Positions 51,802-60,653 of a stretch of DNA of 64,000 bases are shown here, one piece after another. Position 1 is the first letter of the stretch. Each line of letters starts with the position of its first letter. The stretch comes from Allobosea sp. Tri-44 (lineage in GTDB: Bacteria; Pseudomonadota; Alphaproteobacteria; Rhizobiales; Beijerinckiaceae), in contig NZ_NBDP01000007.1 in assembly GCF_004123845.1 (NCBI RefSeq), forward strand, positions 186,001 to 250,000, read 5' to 3'. The translations under genes and the position numbers were made by a program. A model generated the notes under the pieces. That model saw only the letters and a list, made by a program, of their open reading frames with translations. It had not been told where the DNA came from and searched no databases.

Positions 51802-52899
51802 ATGGGATACAGTCGTTGGTGGCGGAGATCGGCCCGTTGCACGGCAATGCTTGCCGTGACGGGCTTGGCCGCCTGCCAGGAACAGGCCAGCGGCCCGGAG
51901 AACCCGCCGACCGCTGTGCAGGTCGAGGCGGCTGCCCTGGCCGACTATGCGCCGGCCATTCGACTGACGGGCGAGATTCGCCCACGGGTCGAAAGCGAGC
52001 TGTCGTTCAGGGTGGCAGGTCGCATCACCGAACGCTTGGTCAATGTCGGCGACCATGTAACGGCCGAGCAGGTGCTGGCCAGGCTCGATCCGCAGCAGCA
52101 GCGGGCGACGGTCACCGCCACCGAGGCCGCGGTCGTTTCCGCCGAGGCTGTGCTGCGCCAGGCGACCTCCAGCTACGAGCGCCAGAAAGCCTTGCTCGCC
52201 CGAGGCTTCACGACCCAGCGCGAACACGATCAGGCCCAGGAAGCCTACCGCACGGCCGAAGCCGCGCTCGTTGACGCCAGAGCTCAGCTCGGCACCGCCC
52301 GCGACCGGCTGTCTGATACTGTGCTGCGGGCGGGGGTTGCCGGCGTCATCACGGCGCGCAATGCCGAGACCGGGCAGGTCATACAGGCGGCGCAGACCGT
52401 ATTCTCGATCGCCCAAGACGGGCCGCGCGATGCGGTGTTCAATGTCAACGAGTCGATCTTCACCCACGAGCTCACCGATCCCGCCATCGCGCTGACGCTG
52501 GTGTCCGACCCGGCCGTGACGGCAACGGGCGCCGTGCGTGAGGTCTCGCCGACCGTGGACCGGCTCACGGGGACCGTCAGAGTCAAGGTCGGCCTCGCGC
52601 AGTCGCCGGCAGCGATGACGCTCGGCGCCTCCGTCATCGGCGAGGGCCGGATGCAGCCTCGCAAGCTCGTGGTGGTGCCGTGGAGTGCCTTGTCTAGCGG
52701 CAACGGCCAGCCGGCCGTGTGGACCGTCGCCCCCCAGACGAAAGCAGTGTTGCTGAAGCCGATCACCATCGAAGGCTACGGGACCGGGAAGGTTTTCGTG
52801 CGGGAGGGGCTCCAGCCCGGCGAGATGGTCGCGACCGGCGGGGCGCAGTTCCTGCGACCCAACCAGGTGGTCGCGGTTGCCAAAGGAGCAGCTCAATGA
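51802..52899 (+). CDS. RND efflux periplasmic adaptor subunit 1 (TriA-like)
   Basis: A membrane-fusion protein linking the RND pump to an outer-membrane channel, 365 residues. A lipoprotein signal with AVTGLAAC suggests inner-membrane anchoring by a lipid on Cys. The lipoyl/barrel part includes IRLTGEIRPRVESELSFRVAGRITERLVNVGDHVTAEQVLARLDPQQQ. A helical hairpin follows (LRQATSSYERQKALLARGFTTQREHDQAQEAYRTAEAALVDARAQLGTARDRL), then LRAGVAGVITARNAETGQVIQAAQTVFSIA. ATG 51802 has AAAGGGG six bases upstream. It overlaps the next adaptor gene by ATGA. Two adaptors before one permease recall P. aeruginosa TriABC. Confidence 0.92.
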   Translation: MGYSRWWRRSARCTAMLAVTGLAACQEQASGPENPPTAVQVEAAALADYAPAIRLTGEIRPRVESELSFRVAGRITERLVNVGDHVTAEQVLARLDPQQQRATVTATEAAVVSAEAVLRQATSSYERQKALLARGFTTQREHDQAQEAYRTAEAALVDARAQLGTARDRLSDTVLRAGVAGVITARNAETGQVIQAAQTVFSIAQDGPRDAVFNVNESIFTHELTDPAIALTLVSDPAVTATGAVREVSPTVDRLTGTVRVKVGLAQSPAAMTLGASVIGEGRMQPRKLVVVPWSALSSGNGQPAVWTVAPQTKAVLLKPITIEGYGTGKVFVREGLQPGEMVATGGAQFLRPNQVVAVAKGAAQ

Positions 52900-53978
52900 A
52901 TCGCATCCTGACATCCCTGACCGTCCTCGGCTCAGTCGCTCTGCTCGCGGGCTGCAAGGACGAGCAGCACGGGAAGGTGCAGCCGCCCCGGCCCGTTCTC
53001 TCCGTCGTTGCGACCCCGCAGGCGGCGCGTACCCTAGGCTTCGCGGGAACCGTCGAACCTCGCTACAAGTCCGACATCGGCTTCCAGGTGCTTGGGCGCA
53101 TCGTGAGCCGCGACGTCAATGTCGGCGACGTCGTCAAGCAGGGGGATCGTCTGGCCAGGCTCGATCCCGTCGCTTATGAGCTTGCGGTGCGGTCGGCTCA
53201 GGCTGACTTGGCCAGCGCCACCGCCCGGCTCGAAAACGCCGCCGCGACAGAGGCTCGGCAGCGCAAGCTGCTCTCGCAGGACATTTCCAACCAGGCGCAG
53301 TTCGACGCCGCCACGCAGGTGCAGGAGTCCGCGTTGGCCGGCATCACCCGCGCCAAGGCGGAACTCGAAAAGGCCGAGGAGCAGCTCAGCTACACCGAGC
53401 TGCGGGCTGACTTCGACGGCGTCGTCACCACGGTTGCGGCGGAACTCGGGCAGGTGGTCCAGCCGGGCCAGACGGTCGTCTCCGTGGCCCGCCCCGAGAT
53501 CCGCGAGGCGGTGGTCGACCTGCCCGAGAGCATCGGGCGCGATCTCAAGGCGCAAGCGCGCTTCGACATCGCCCTGCAAGTCGATCCGTCGGTTCGAACT
53601 GCCGGATCGGTCCGAGAGATCGCCCCACAAGCAGATCCCGCCACACGCACGCGGCGGGTCAGGATCACACTCGACAGCCCGGCGGCGAAGAGCTTTCGCC
53701 TCGGAACGACGATTACCGCAACGGTCACGACGCAGGCTTCCCCGGGCATCGAACTGCCGATCACGGCCGTGCTGGAGCGGGACGGCAAGACCATGGTCTG
53801 GGTCGTCAATCCGGCAACCAGGACGGTGTCGACCGAGGACGTGACGATCGCCGCGCGAGAGCGATCGTTCGTTCGGATCCTCGACGGGCTCACCGCCGGC
53901 TCGCGCGTTGTCACCGCCGGCGTGAATAGCCTGACCCCTGGCCAAACAGTCAAAATCCCAGACGGGGCATTCCAATGA
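52896..53978 (+). CDS. RND efflux periplasmic adaptor subunit 2 (TriB-like)
   Basis: The second, clearly different adaptor, 360 residues. It also has a lipoprotein-type signal (LTSLTVLGSVALLAGC). Signature parts are LGFAGTVEPRYKSDIGFQVLGRIVSRDVNVGDVVKQGDRLARLDP, the coiled hairpin LASATARLENAAATEARQRKLLSQDISNQAQFDAATQVQESALAGITRAKAELEKAEEQL, and YTELRADFDGVVTTVAAELGQVVQPGQTVVSVA. It overlaps both neighbours by four bases (ATGA), so production of all three pump parts is coupled. In TriABC both adaptors are needed and form the six-membered ring. No outer-membrane factor gene follows, so a TolC-type channel from elsewhere must be used. Confidence 0.92.
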   Translation: MNRILTSLTVLGSVALLAGCKDEQHGKVQPPRPVLSVVATPQAARTLGFAGTVEPRYKSDIGFQVLGRIVSRDVNVGDVVKQGDRLARLDPVAYELAVRSAQADLASATARLENAAATEARQRKLLSQDISNQAQFDAATQVQESALAGITRAKAELEKAEEQLSYTELRADFDGVVTTVAAELGQVVQPGQTVVSVARPEIREAVVDLPESIGRDLKAQARFDIALQVDPSVRTAGSVREIAPQADPATRTRRVRITLDSPAAKSFRLGTTITATVTTQASPGIELPITAVLERDGKTMVWVVNPATRTVSTEDVTIAARERSFVRILDGLTAGSRVVTAGVNSLTPGQTVKIPDGAFQ

Positions 53979-56900
53979 CAAACCGCTTCAACCTATCCGA
54001 CTGGGCGCTCGAGCATCGCTCCCTCGTCTGGTACTTCATGATCGTCTCGGCCATCGCGGGCATCCTCGCCTACGTCAGTCTGGGGCGCGAGGAGGATCCG
54101 TCGTTCACCATCAAGACGATGGTGATCGCCGCCCAGTGGCCCGGCGCCACGGTCGAGGACACCGCGCGCCAGGTCAGCGACCGCATCGAGAAGAAGCTCG
54201 AAGAGCTCGACTCGCTCGACTACACCCGCAGCCAGACCACGCCGGGCCAGGCCGTGATCTATGTCAACCTGAAGGACACGGTCAAAAGCCGCGACGTGCC
54301 GGGCGTCTGGGTCAAGGTCCGCAACATGATCAACGACATCAAGCGGGAGCTACCGCAGGGTGTCGTCGGCCCCGTCTTCAACGACGATTTCGGTGACGTC
54401 TTCGGCAATGTCTACGCCTTCACCGCCGACGGGCTGACGCAGCGACAGCTGCGCGACTATGTCGAGGATGTGCGGGCCAAGGTTCTCACGGTACCGAATG
54501 TCGGCAAGGTCAACCTGATCGGCGCCCAGGACGAGGTGATCTTCCTCGAATTCTCGACGCGCGAGATGGCCGCCCTCGGCGTCAGCCAGCAGGAAGTCAT
54601 CCAGACGCTCCAGGCACAGAACGCGATTGCGCCGTCGGGCGTCATCGAGGCTGGCCGCGAGCGCATCAGCGTCCGGGTATCCGGGCAGTTTACGTCGGAA
54701 GAGAGCCTGCGCGGCCTCAACCTGCGCGTCAACGACCGCTTCTTCCGCCTGAGCGACATCGCCACCATCAGCCGCGGCCATGTCGACCCGCCGCAGGCCT
54801 TGTTCCGGTTCAAAGGTCAGCCGGCGATCGGTCTCGCCATCGGCATGAAGACCGGCGCCAACCTGCTTGCGTTCGGCGAGGCGCTGAAGGAGCAGATGCA
54901 CAAGATCACCGGCGAACTGCCCATCGGCGTCGGCGTTCACCTCGTCGCCGACCAGCCGGTCGTGGTCGAGGAGGCGGTTGGCGGCTTTACCAAGGCGCTG
55001 TTCGAGGCTGTGGCGATCGTGCTGGTGGTCAGCTTCATCAGCCTCGGCATGCGGGCCGGCCTGGTGGTGGCAATCACCATCCCGCTCGTGCTCGCCATGA
55101 CCTTCGTGGTCATGCAGTATACCGGCATCTCTCTGCAGCGGATCTCGCTCGGCGCTCTCATCATCGCGCTTGGCCTGCTGGTCGACGACGCGATGATCGC
55201 GGTTGAGATGATGGTGGCGCGGCTCGAGGCCGGCGACACGCTGCGCAAGGCCGCGACCGCCGTCTACACCTCCACCGCCTTCCCGATGCTCACCGGCACG
55301 CTCGTAACCGTCGCAAGCTTCATCCCGGTCGGCCTCAACAGCAGCAACGCGGGCGAGTACACCTTCACGCTGTTCGTCGTCATCGCAGTCTCGCTGCTGT
55401 TGTCCTGGATCGTCGCGGTGCTGTTTGCGCCCCTGCTCGGCGTGGCGCTGCTCCCGAAGACGATGAAGAAGCATCACGACAAGCCGAGCAGGGGCGCGGC
55501 AATGTTCTCGCGCGTCCTGGTCGGTGCCATGCGCTGGCGTTGGCTGACCATCGGCGTGACGGTCGCGATGTTCGCCGTCTCGCTCTACGGGATGCGGTTC
55601 GTCGAGCAGCAGTTCTTCCCGTCCTCGGACCGCAACGAGCTCCTTGTCGACTTTACTTTGGCGCAGAACGCCTCGATCACCGACACGAAGGCGCAGATGG
55701 ACCGCTTCGAGGCCAAGCTCGCCGGTGATGCCGACATCGATCACTGGTCGTCCTATGTCGGCCAGGGCGCAGTACGCTTCATCCTCTCCTTCGACCCGCA
55801 ACCGGCGAACCCCAACTACGGCCAGATGGTCATTGTGACCAAGAGCATCACGGCCCGTGAGCGCCTCAGGGCCAAGATCAAGACCTGGTCTCGGGAAGAG
55901 TTTGCTGGCCTCGATGTATATGTCGACCTGCTGGCGGTGGGTCCGCCGGCCGGCCGGCCGGTGCAGTACCGGCTCAGCGGACCCGACAACCAGAAGGTGA
56001 GGGAGCTGGCGCAGAAGCTCGCCGCAATCGTCGGCGAGCATCCCCGGGTCAGCGATATCGGGTTCAACTGGAACGAGCCCGCTCGGGTGGTCAAGATTGA
56101 CGTGCTGCAGGACAAGGCCCGCCAACTCGGCGTGACCTCGCAGGACATCGCCGGCGTGCTCAACGGCGTGGTGGGCGGCACGAGCATCACCCAGGTGCGC
56201 GACGCGATCTATCTGGTCGACGTCGTGAGCCGGGCCAGTGCCGCCGAGCGGGGCGCCATCGAGACACTGCAGAACCTGCAGCTGCCGGGCAAGAACGGCC
56301 AGTCCGTGCCGTTGGCGGCGATCGCGACCTTCCGTTACGAGCTCGAGCAGCCGGTGATCTGGCGTCGCAGCCGACTGCCGACCGTCACGATCCGGGGCAG
56401 CATCGTCGGCGAGACGCAGCCGGCGACGATCGCTCAGCAGCTCGAACCCAAGGTCCAGGAGTTCATCCGGGCGCTGCCGGCCGGTTACGCGGCGGCGGTG
56501 GCGGGCCCGGTGGAGGAAAGCGCCAAGTCCCAGGGGCCGATCGCGGCCGTCGTCCCGCTCATGCTGTTCATCATGGCGACGATCCTGATGGTTCAGATGC
56601 AGAGCTTCTCGCGACTGTTCCTGGTGGTGGCGGCGGCCCCGCTCGGGCTGATCGGCGTGGTGGCGGCTATGCTGCCGAGCGGCGCTCCCATGGGCTTCGT
56701 GGCCATCCTGGGCGTACTGGCGCTGATCGGCATCCTGATCCGCAACTCGGTGATCCTGGTCGTGCAGATCGAGGATTTGCGGCGGGAGGGCTGGGCCCCG
56801 TGGCAGGCCGTGGTCGAGGCCACCATGCACCGGACGCGGCCGATCCTGCTGACGGCAGCGGCTGCGAGCCTGGCGCTGATCCCGATCTCGCGTGAAGTGT

Positions 56901-57064
56901 TTTGGGGACCCATGGCCTACGCCATGATGGGCGGCATTATCGTCGGCACGCTGCTGACCCTCCTGTTCCTGCCGGCGCTCTACGTGGCCTGGTTCCGCAT
57001 CAAGCCGTCCTCGGAGTCTGAGGCAGAACCGCTGCCCGCGCAGCCGGCGCACGAGCCAGCCTAG
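53975..57064 (+). CDS. RND efflux permease (AcrB/TriC-like)
   Basis: The proton-driven trimeric pump of the inner membrane, 1029 residues. It has the usual two halves, each with a long periplasmic loop: DPSFTIKTMVIAAQWPGATVEDTARQVSDRIEKKLEEL; the helix with the proton relay GLLVDDAMIAVEMMVARLEAG (Asp404, Asp405); ATAVYTSTAFPMLTGTLVTVASFIPVGL; and the late GFVAILGVLALIGILIRNSVILV. The sequence belongs to the group that works with two adaptors. The substrates of such pumps include triclosan and other hydrophobic compounds, but the specificity here is unknown. It is followed by an inverted repeat and a TetR gene. Confidence 0.94.
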   Translation: MTNRFNLSDWALEHRSLVWYFMIVSAIAGILAYVSLGREEDPSFTIKTMVIAAQWPGATVEDTARQVSDRIEKKLEELDSLDYTRSQTTPGQAVIYVNLKDTVKSRDVPGVWVKVRNMINDIKRELPQGVVGPVFNDDFGDVFGNVYAFTADGLTQRQLRDYVEDVRAKVLTVPNVGKVNLIGAQDEVIFLEFSTREMAALGVSQQEVIQTLQAQNAIAPSGVIEAGRERISVRVSGQFTSEESLRGLNLRVNDRFFRLSDIATISRGHVDPPQALFRFKGQPAIGLAIGMKTGANLLAFGEALKEQMHKITGELPIGVGVHLVADQPVVVEEAVGGFTKALFEAVAIVLVVSFISLGMRAGLVVAITIPLVLAMTFVVMQYTGISLQRISLGALIIALGLLVDDAMIAVEMMVARLEAGDTLRKAATAVYTSTAFPMLTGTLVTVASFIPVGLNSSNAGEYTFTLFVVIAVSLLLSWIVAVLFAPLLGVALLPKTMKKHHDKPSRGAAMFSRVLVGAMRWRWLTIGVTVAMFAVSLYGMRFVEQQFFPSSDRNELLVDFTLAQNASITDTKAQMDRFEAKLAGDADIDHWSSYVGQGAVRFILSFDPQPANPNYGQMVIVTKSITARERLRAKIKTWSREEFAGLDVYVDLLAVGPPAGRPVQYRLSGPDNQKVRELAQKLAAIVGEHPRVSDIGFNWNEPARVVKIDVLQDKARQLGVTSQDIAGVLNGVVGGTSITQVRDAIYLVDVVSRASAAERGAIETLQNLQLPGKNGQSVPLAAIATFRYELEQPVIWRRSRLPTVTIRGSIVGETQPATIAQQLEPKVQEFIRALPAGYAAAVAGPVEESAKSQGPIAAVVPLMLFIMATILMVQMQSFSRLFLVVAAAPLGLIGVVAAMLPSGAPMGFVAILGVLALIGILIRNSVILVVQIEDLRREGWAPWQAVVEATMHRTRPILLTAAAASLALIPISREVFWGPMAYAMMGGIIVGTLLTLLFLPALYVAWFRIKPSSESEAEPLPAQPAHEPA

Positions 57065-57080
57065 ACCGCGCCGCACCGCT

Positions 57081-57139
57081 TGCTCGGCGTTCCGGACCGG
57101 AGCTTCGCCCCGCATCCGATCCTCACGAACGCCGAGCAT
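57081..57139. repeat. 12-bp perfect inverted repeat after the RND permease gene
   Basis: TGCTCGGCGTTC (57081-57092) and GAACGCCGAGCA (57128-57139) are exact inverse copies around 35 bases. They lie between the permease stop and the tetR-like start. They could form a long hairpin in the message or be two half-sites for the TetR regulator. Confidence 0.55.
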
Positions 57140-57142
57140 CGC

Positions 57143-57176
57143 CCCGGCCGCAGCGCGCCCCCGCCGCGGCCGGGGC
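57143..57176. terminator. strong GC-rich hairpin before the tetR-like gene
   Basis: CCCCGGCCGC (57143-57152) and GCGGCCGGGG (57167-57176) form a perfect 10-bp stem with a 14-base loop. It lacks a T-tract. It may reduce read-through from the pump genes into the regulator. Confidence 0.5.
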
Positions 57177-57209
57177 TACACCCACCAGCCTAAAAAGGAC
57201 GAAAACCCT

Positions 57210-57899
57210 ATGCTCACCAACACCCCGCCGGGCGGCAATGAGCCCCAGCAGGATCTCAGAAGCACGCTCACGAGGCGCCAAATTCTGGACGGAGCGCGCC
57301 AGGTCTTTCTCAGGAACGGCTTCGTGGGCACCAGTATCGAGCAGATCACCACCCAAACCGGCGTCTCAAAGGCTACGATCTATCGCTATTTCGAAAGCAA
57401 GGATGCCCTGTTCGGCGCGCTGATCACCGGGGAAGCGGAGAGGATCGCGGGCACGCTGCCCTCCATCGATCCGGAGGACCCTGATCCAGTGTCGGCCTTG
57501 CGCCATTTCGGGATTGCGATCCTCGAAACTCTCAATAATCCGACGACCATCATTACCCTGCGTCTGATCATCGGGGCGCTTAGCCGCTTTCCGCAGCTCG
57601 GAGAGGAGTTCTGGCGGCACAGCCTGGGCCCAACCGTGAAGGAGATCGCAGCCTATCTCGACGTCCACGCCAAAGTCTGTAACGTTCGGATCGACGATAG
57701 CCGTGCCGCGGCAGAGGAGTTCGCGCGGCGGTGCCTGGCGCACGTGACCGAGCGTGTTCTGGTGCCCGGCCTGTCGTTCCTGACGGAAGTGGAATGCACG
57801 GCGGTGGTCGAGGATATTCTCCGCAACCACGCCATCCGGGTTGGTGCCCGCCAGGGCGGGAGCGCAGGCCTCACGCCTCCGGACGACGGTCTGGCATGA
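57210..57899 (+). CDS. TetR-family repressor
   Basis: 229 residues. The DNA-binding domain is LTRRQILDGARQVFLRNGFVGTSIEQITTQTGVSKATIYRYFESKDALFGALI, a standard TetR helix-turn-helix. The ligand part has LRHFGIAILETLNNPTTIITLRLIIGALSRFPQLGEEFWRHS, as in the AcrR/TetR_C_7-like group that often controls efflux pumps. AAAAAGGACG precedes the ATG. It lies downstream of the pump on the same strand, 145 bases away with two hairpins between. It may repress the pump operon together with the LysR activator, or respond separately. Confidence 0.9.
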   Translation: MLTNTPPGGNEPQQDLRSTLTRRQILDGARQVFLRNGFVGTSIEQITTQTGVSKATIYRYFESKDALFGALITGEAERIAGTLPSIDPEDPDPVSALRHFGIAILETLNNPTTIITLRLIIGALSRFPQLGEEFWRHSLGPTVKEIAAYLDVHAKVCNVRIDDSRAAAEEFARRCLAHVTERVLVPGLSFLTEVECTAVVEDILRNHAIRVGARQGGSAGLTPPDDGLA

Positions 57900-58032
57900 G
57901 GTCGGGATTGCTTTCGCTCAACCTAGCGCTGTCGATCACATGCAGCACGGTTCATCACCCGTTTCCCTCGTTAGCCCAACGACTTTAGCCAGCCGGAAAA
58001 ACCGGCGTAAGCACTCATCCCGGACGAAGATC

Positions 58033-58527
58033 ATGGAAATCAAACCAGAGTGGATCACCTTGGTCACCGCCTCCACGGCGTTGATCGCGTCGATTGCCGG
58101 CCCGTTCGTCAATACGCGGATCGCCAAGTTCCAGTTCAACGCGGACGTGCTGTCGGTCAACCGCCAGAAATGGATCGAGACGATGCGCGACCTCGTGGCG
58201 AGCCTCACCTCGCAGTTCCTGACCGTGGCGGCAATTCGCCAGACCGTCGAGGAGCCGACAAGCATCGCCATCGCCCGGGATCCCGAGCTGTTCAGGCGCG
58301 TGGAGAACCTCCTGCGGACGGTCTCCAAGATCGAACTCATGCTCAACCCGCTGGAACAGGACCACCAGCGGCTCAACGTCCTGATGAGGGAGGCGGTCGA
58401 CCAGCTTCGCTCACCGCCGCCGGAGTCGGGCATCGAGGATCATATCGAGATCATCAGCCGCGACATCACCCGGGTCTCGCAAGCGATCTTCAAGTGCGAA
58501 TGGTTGCGGGTCAAACGCGGTAAATAA
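58033..58527 (+). CDS. small membrane-anchored protein of unknown function
   Basis: 164 residues. The N-terminal hydrophobic segment is WITLVTASTALIASIAGPFVN, followed by a mostly helical, charged body. It contains RIAKFQFNADVLSVNRQKWIETMRDLVASLTSQFLT and ELFRRVENLLRTVSKIELMLNPLEQDHQRL, ending VSQAIFKCEWLRVKRG. Proteins of this layout (one helix, then NRQxWIxxLR) are scattered in bacteria without a known role. ATG 58033 gives the natural start. The frame upstream of it lacks similarity. It lies in the accessory region between tetR and the hydrolase gene. Confidence 0.65.
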   Translation: MEIKPEWITLVTASTALIASIAGPFVNTRIAKFQFNADVLSVNRQKWIETMRDLVASLTSQFLTVAAIRQTVEEPTSIAIARDPELFRRVENLLRTVSKIELMLNPLEQDHQRLNVLMREAVDQLRSPPPESGIEDHIEIISRDITRVSQAIFKCEWLRVKRGK

Positions 58528-58710
58528 CTAGCTGCGCCCCGGTTGGAGCTCTTCGGCTGCCGCATATTGCGGGGAGCGCAGATGTCGCCGTGATCATCGT
58601 CCTGAAGGCGTCAAATTACCTTCACTCGGAAACGGCGGGGATGGGCACGGTGGCGAGGCGCAAGGGCTGAGCTTGAGCTTACTCGCACAGCTCCGAGGGA
58701 GGGGAAGCCG

Positions 58711-59883
58711 TCATCGGAACCTGATGAGGCTCGCGGCCCCTTCTACCTTTAGTGCCGCCTCTGTCGCGACAGTCCCGAGCTGGTTGCCAATGCCGGTCTT
58801 GCTACTTGCGATCGCCTGACCGGCCATAAGGCGCTCGCCGAGCAACCGGACGACCTCGGGGCGCTCCGCGAACTTGCCATGATTGAGCGGATCGCCGCCC
58901 TTGAGTGCCGTCAGGTCCAGGACTGTCACCCCCGCTTTCTCCAGCTCGGACCTATACGGCTCGGCAGCCGGGTTGATCTGGCCGAGCCGATCGACATCAC
59001 CGCCGATGAGGCGCGACATATCGAGGGCCTTATCATCCTGCGACACGAACAGCGTGAGCTGCGGACGATGCGGCCCCTGTTCCAGCCATTGCTTACGGAA
59101 GACCTGAACATCGATGTCGGGCGATGCCAGAATGACGTTCCTGATCGTCGGCGCCACACGGCCGTCGCGGATCGCCATTTGCCGCAAGGCCTCGACAACA
59201 AGCCAGCTTCCCATCGAATGCGCCATGATCGTGATGTCGCCGACCAAGGGATCCTGGGCGGCTCGTCGCAAGACCTCCTCGAGCTGCGTCCGGGAATAGT
59301 TCGTGCTTTCCCGGTCATAGGCGTAGTCGAGAACATTGCCCCGAGAGGGCCAGGTGAACAGGATCGGCGCGACGTCAGCACGGGAATCGTGCACAATCTG
59401 GGCGAAACGGTACACCGCATCTTCGTAGCGATTGTTGAAACCGTGCACGAAGATCAGCACGCGACGACTACGCGGCAAGTGCTGCTTCACCCACCCGCGA
59501 ATCTCGCCGAGGCTGGACAAGTCCCGGACGCTTGTCGTCGCGAAGTCCGTCGCCGGGTTTGGGGGCAATTGCTTCGGCCACTGCACTTGCCCGACCTGCC
59601 GGTTGTCCGGCGGAGGGATCGAAATCGTGAGTTCGGTCGACTGCAAAGCCTCACCGCGCTCTCCTGAAAACAGGACCGCCCGATCCGGACTGGGCGCCCG
59701 CGTGGTCGCAACGAGAAGGTTGACCCGCGATGTCCGTGGAACCGATACCTCGACCGGCGTCAGGACGCCTTTGGGCGGGCCTGCGCATCCCGTCACACTC
59801 ATGCAGAGGGGAAGGACGGCGGTAAGGAGCAGCGGTTGGCGCAGGATATGAGTTCTTCCTGGCGCCCTCGGAGCTTTGGTCAT
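58711..59883 (-). CDS. DUF900 alpha/beta hydrolase lipoprotein
   Basis: 390 residues. The N terminus is a lipoprotein signal (LLLTAVLPLCMSVTGC). The hydrolase core begins VNLLVATTRAP and continues RRVLIFVHGFNNRYEDAVYRFAQIVHDSRADVAPILFTWPSRGNVLDYAYDRESTNYSR. The nucleophile serine is in ITIMAHSMGSWLVVEAL, and an acidic residue lies in ASPDIDVQVF. This is the DUF900 family of esterase/lipase-like proteins, anchored to a membrane here. The substrate is unknown. An exact copy of the 14-bp motif of the pump promoter lies inverted about 130 bases upstream, suggesting shared control with the pump. Confidence 0.88.
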   Translation of the reverse strand: MTKAPRAPGRTHILRQPLLLTAVLPLCMSVTGCAGPPKGVLTPVEVSVPRTSRVNLLVATTRAPSPDRAVLFSGERGEALQSTELTISIPPPDNRQVGQVQWPKQLPPNPATDFATTSVRDLSSLGEIRGWVKQHLPRSRRVLIFVHGFNNRYEDAVYRFAQIVHDSRADVAPILFTWPSRGNVLDYAYDRESTNYSRTQLEEVLRRAAQDPLVGDITIMAHSMGSWLVVEALRQMAIRDGRVAPTIRNVILASPDIDVQVFRKQWLEQGPHRPQLTLFVSQDDKALDMSRLIGGDVDRLGQINPAAEPYRSELEKAGVTVLDLTALKGGDPLNHGKFAERPEVVRLLGERLMAGQAIASSKTGIGNQLGTVATEAALKVEGAASLIRFR

Positions 59884-60197
59884 GAGTCTTCACTGCCTGC
59901 TTCGACCGATCCGACAATGCGACCGTTTCGAGCGGCAGGACGACGCTCATGATGCGAGGCATTGGACGGTCATTCGGGTGGCAAGAAGGCTTGATAAAAA
60001 CCGCCCCTCAGGTCCAATATATTGCTTTACGCATAATGATATCGAAGATTTATCAATGGGCGAAGAGACGCTGTGGGCACGTGTTGATCGGCCTTCCAGA
60101 CTTCGTCGGGCAACGTGCATGGAACCCAAGTCAGGCCAGCACGTGCCAAAGTCTGCTTTCGGGAGCCGAGCCAGAGGCTGCTTTTGGCGCCCTGCAT
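59884..60197. other. 314-bp region between the DUF900 gene and the transposase remnant
   Basis: No gene is recognised. The open frames here do not resemble any family and change composition at about 60198, where IS3-type sequence starts. The region holds the inverted copy of the AT-rich motif (60011-60024) and AT-rich DNA (59990-60060), probably the hydrolase promoter. Confidence 0.5.
60011..60024 (-). promoter_or_regulatory. AT-rich motif copy 3, upstream of the DUF900 hydrolase
   Basis: GGTCCAATATATTG on the plus strand is the exact inverse of the motif at 51724-51737. It is about 130 bases upstream of the hydrolase start and oriented toward that gene, just as copy 2 is oriented toward the pump genes. 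Confidence 0.5.
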
Positions 60198-60653
60198 GTC
60201 TGGACGGCGGAAGGTTGGCTCTATGTGGCCGCAGTGATCGACCTGATCTCGCGCCGTGTCGTCGGCTGGTCGATGAAGGCCGAAATGACGGCGGCGCTCG
60301 TCATCGACGCGCTCGTCATGGCGATCTGGCGCCGCGGAAAACCCGACGCACTGCTGCATCACTCGGATCAAGGCAGCCAATACACCAGCCAGCACTTCCA
60401 GGAGCTGTTGGCCGAAAACGGTGTCACCTGCTCGATGAGCCAGTCCGGCAACGTCTGGGACAATGCCGCGATGGAGAGCTTCTTCTCCTCCCTGAAAACC
60501 GAGCGCATCAGAGGCAAAATCTATCGGACGCGCGACGCCGCCAGGGCCGACGTGTTCGATTACATCGAGCGGTTCTACAACACGATCCGCAGGCACTCGA
60601 CCATCGGCTATCTCAGCCCGGTCGAGTTCGAAAAGAAGGTCGGATTAGCTTAA
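60198..60653 (+). pseudogene. IS3-family transposase (OrfB), truncated
   Basis: From about 60198 the frame reads VWTAEGWLYVAAVIDLISRR, then VVGWSMKAEMTAALVIDAL, LLHHSDQGSQYTSQHFQELLAENG, NVWDNAAMESFFSSLKTE and FYNTIRRHSTIGYLSPVEFE, the C-terminal half of an IS3-family integrase. The second catalytic Asp (HHSDQGSQY) and the Glu (MESFFS) are 36 residues apart as expected. The first catalytic Asp, which should stand in DITYVWT just before the match, is missing: the sequence there is GALHVWT. OrfA and the OrfB N terminus are gone. The enzyme is therefore dead. Confidence 0.9.

Noticed and set aside
54350..57139. A 929-codon open frame on the minus strand opposite the RND permease gene
   Set aside because: It is rich in His/Arg/Asp/Gln in the pattern produced by the complement of GC-rich codons, has no family similarity, and lies fully opposite a clear permease gene.
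59949..60197. Upstream part of the frame that leads into the transposase remnant
   Set aside because: It does not resemble the N-terminal half of IS3 transposases. Similarity starts abruptly at about 60198, so it is unrelated sequence read in the same frame.
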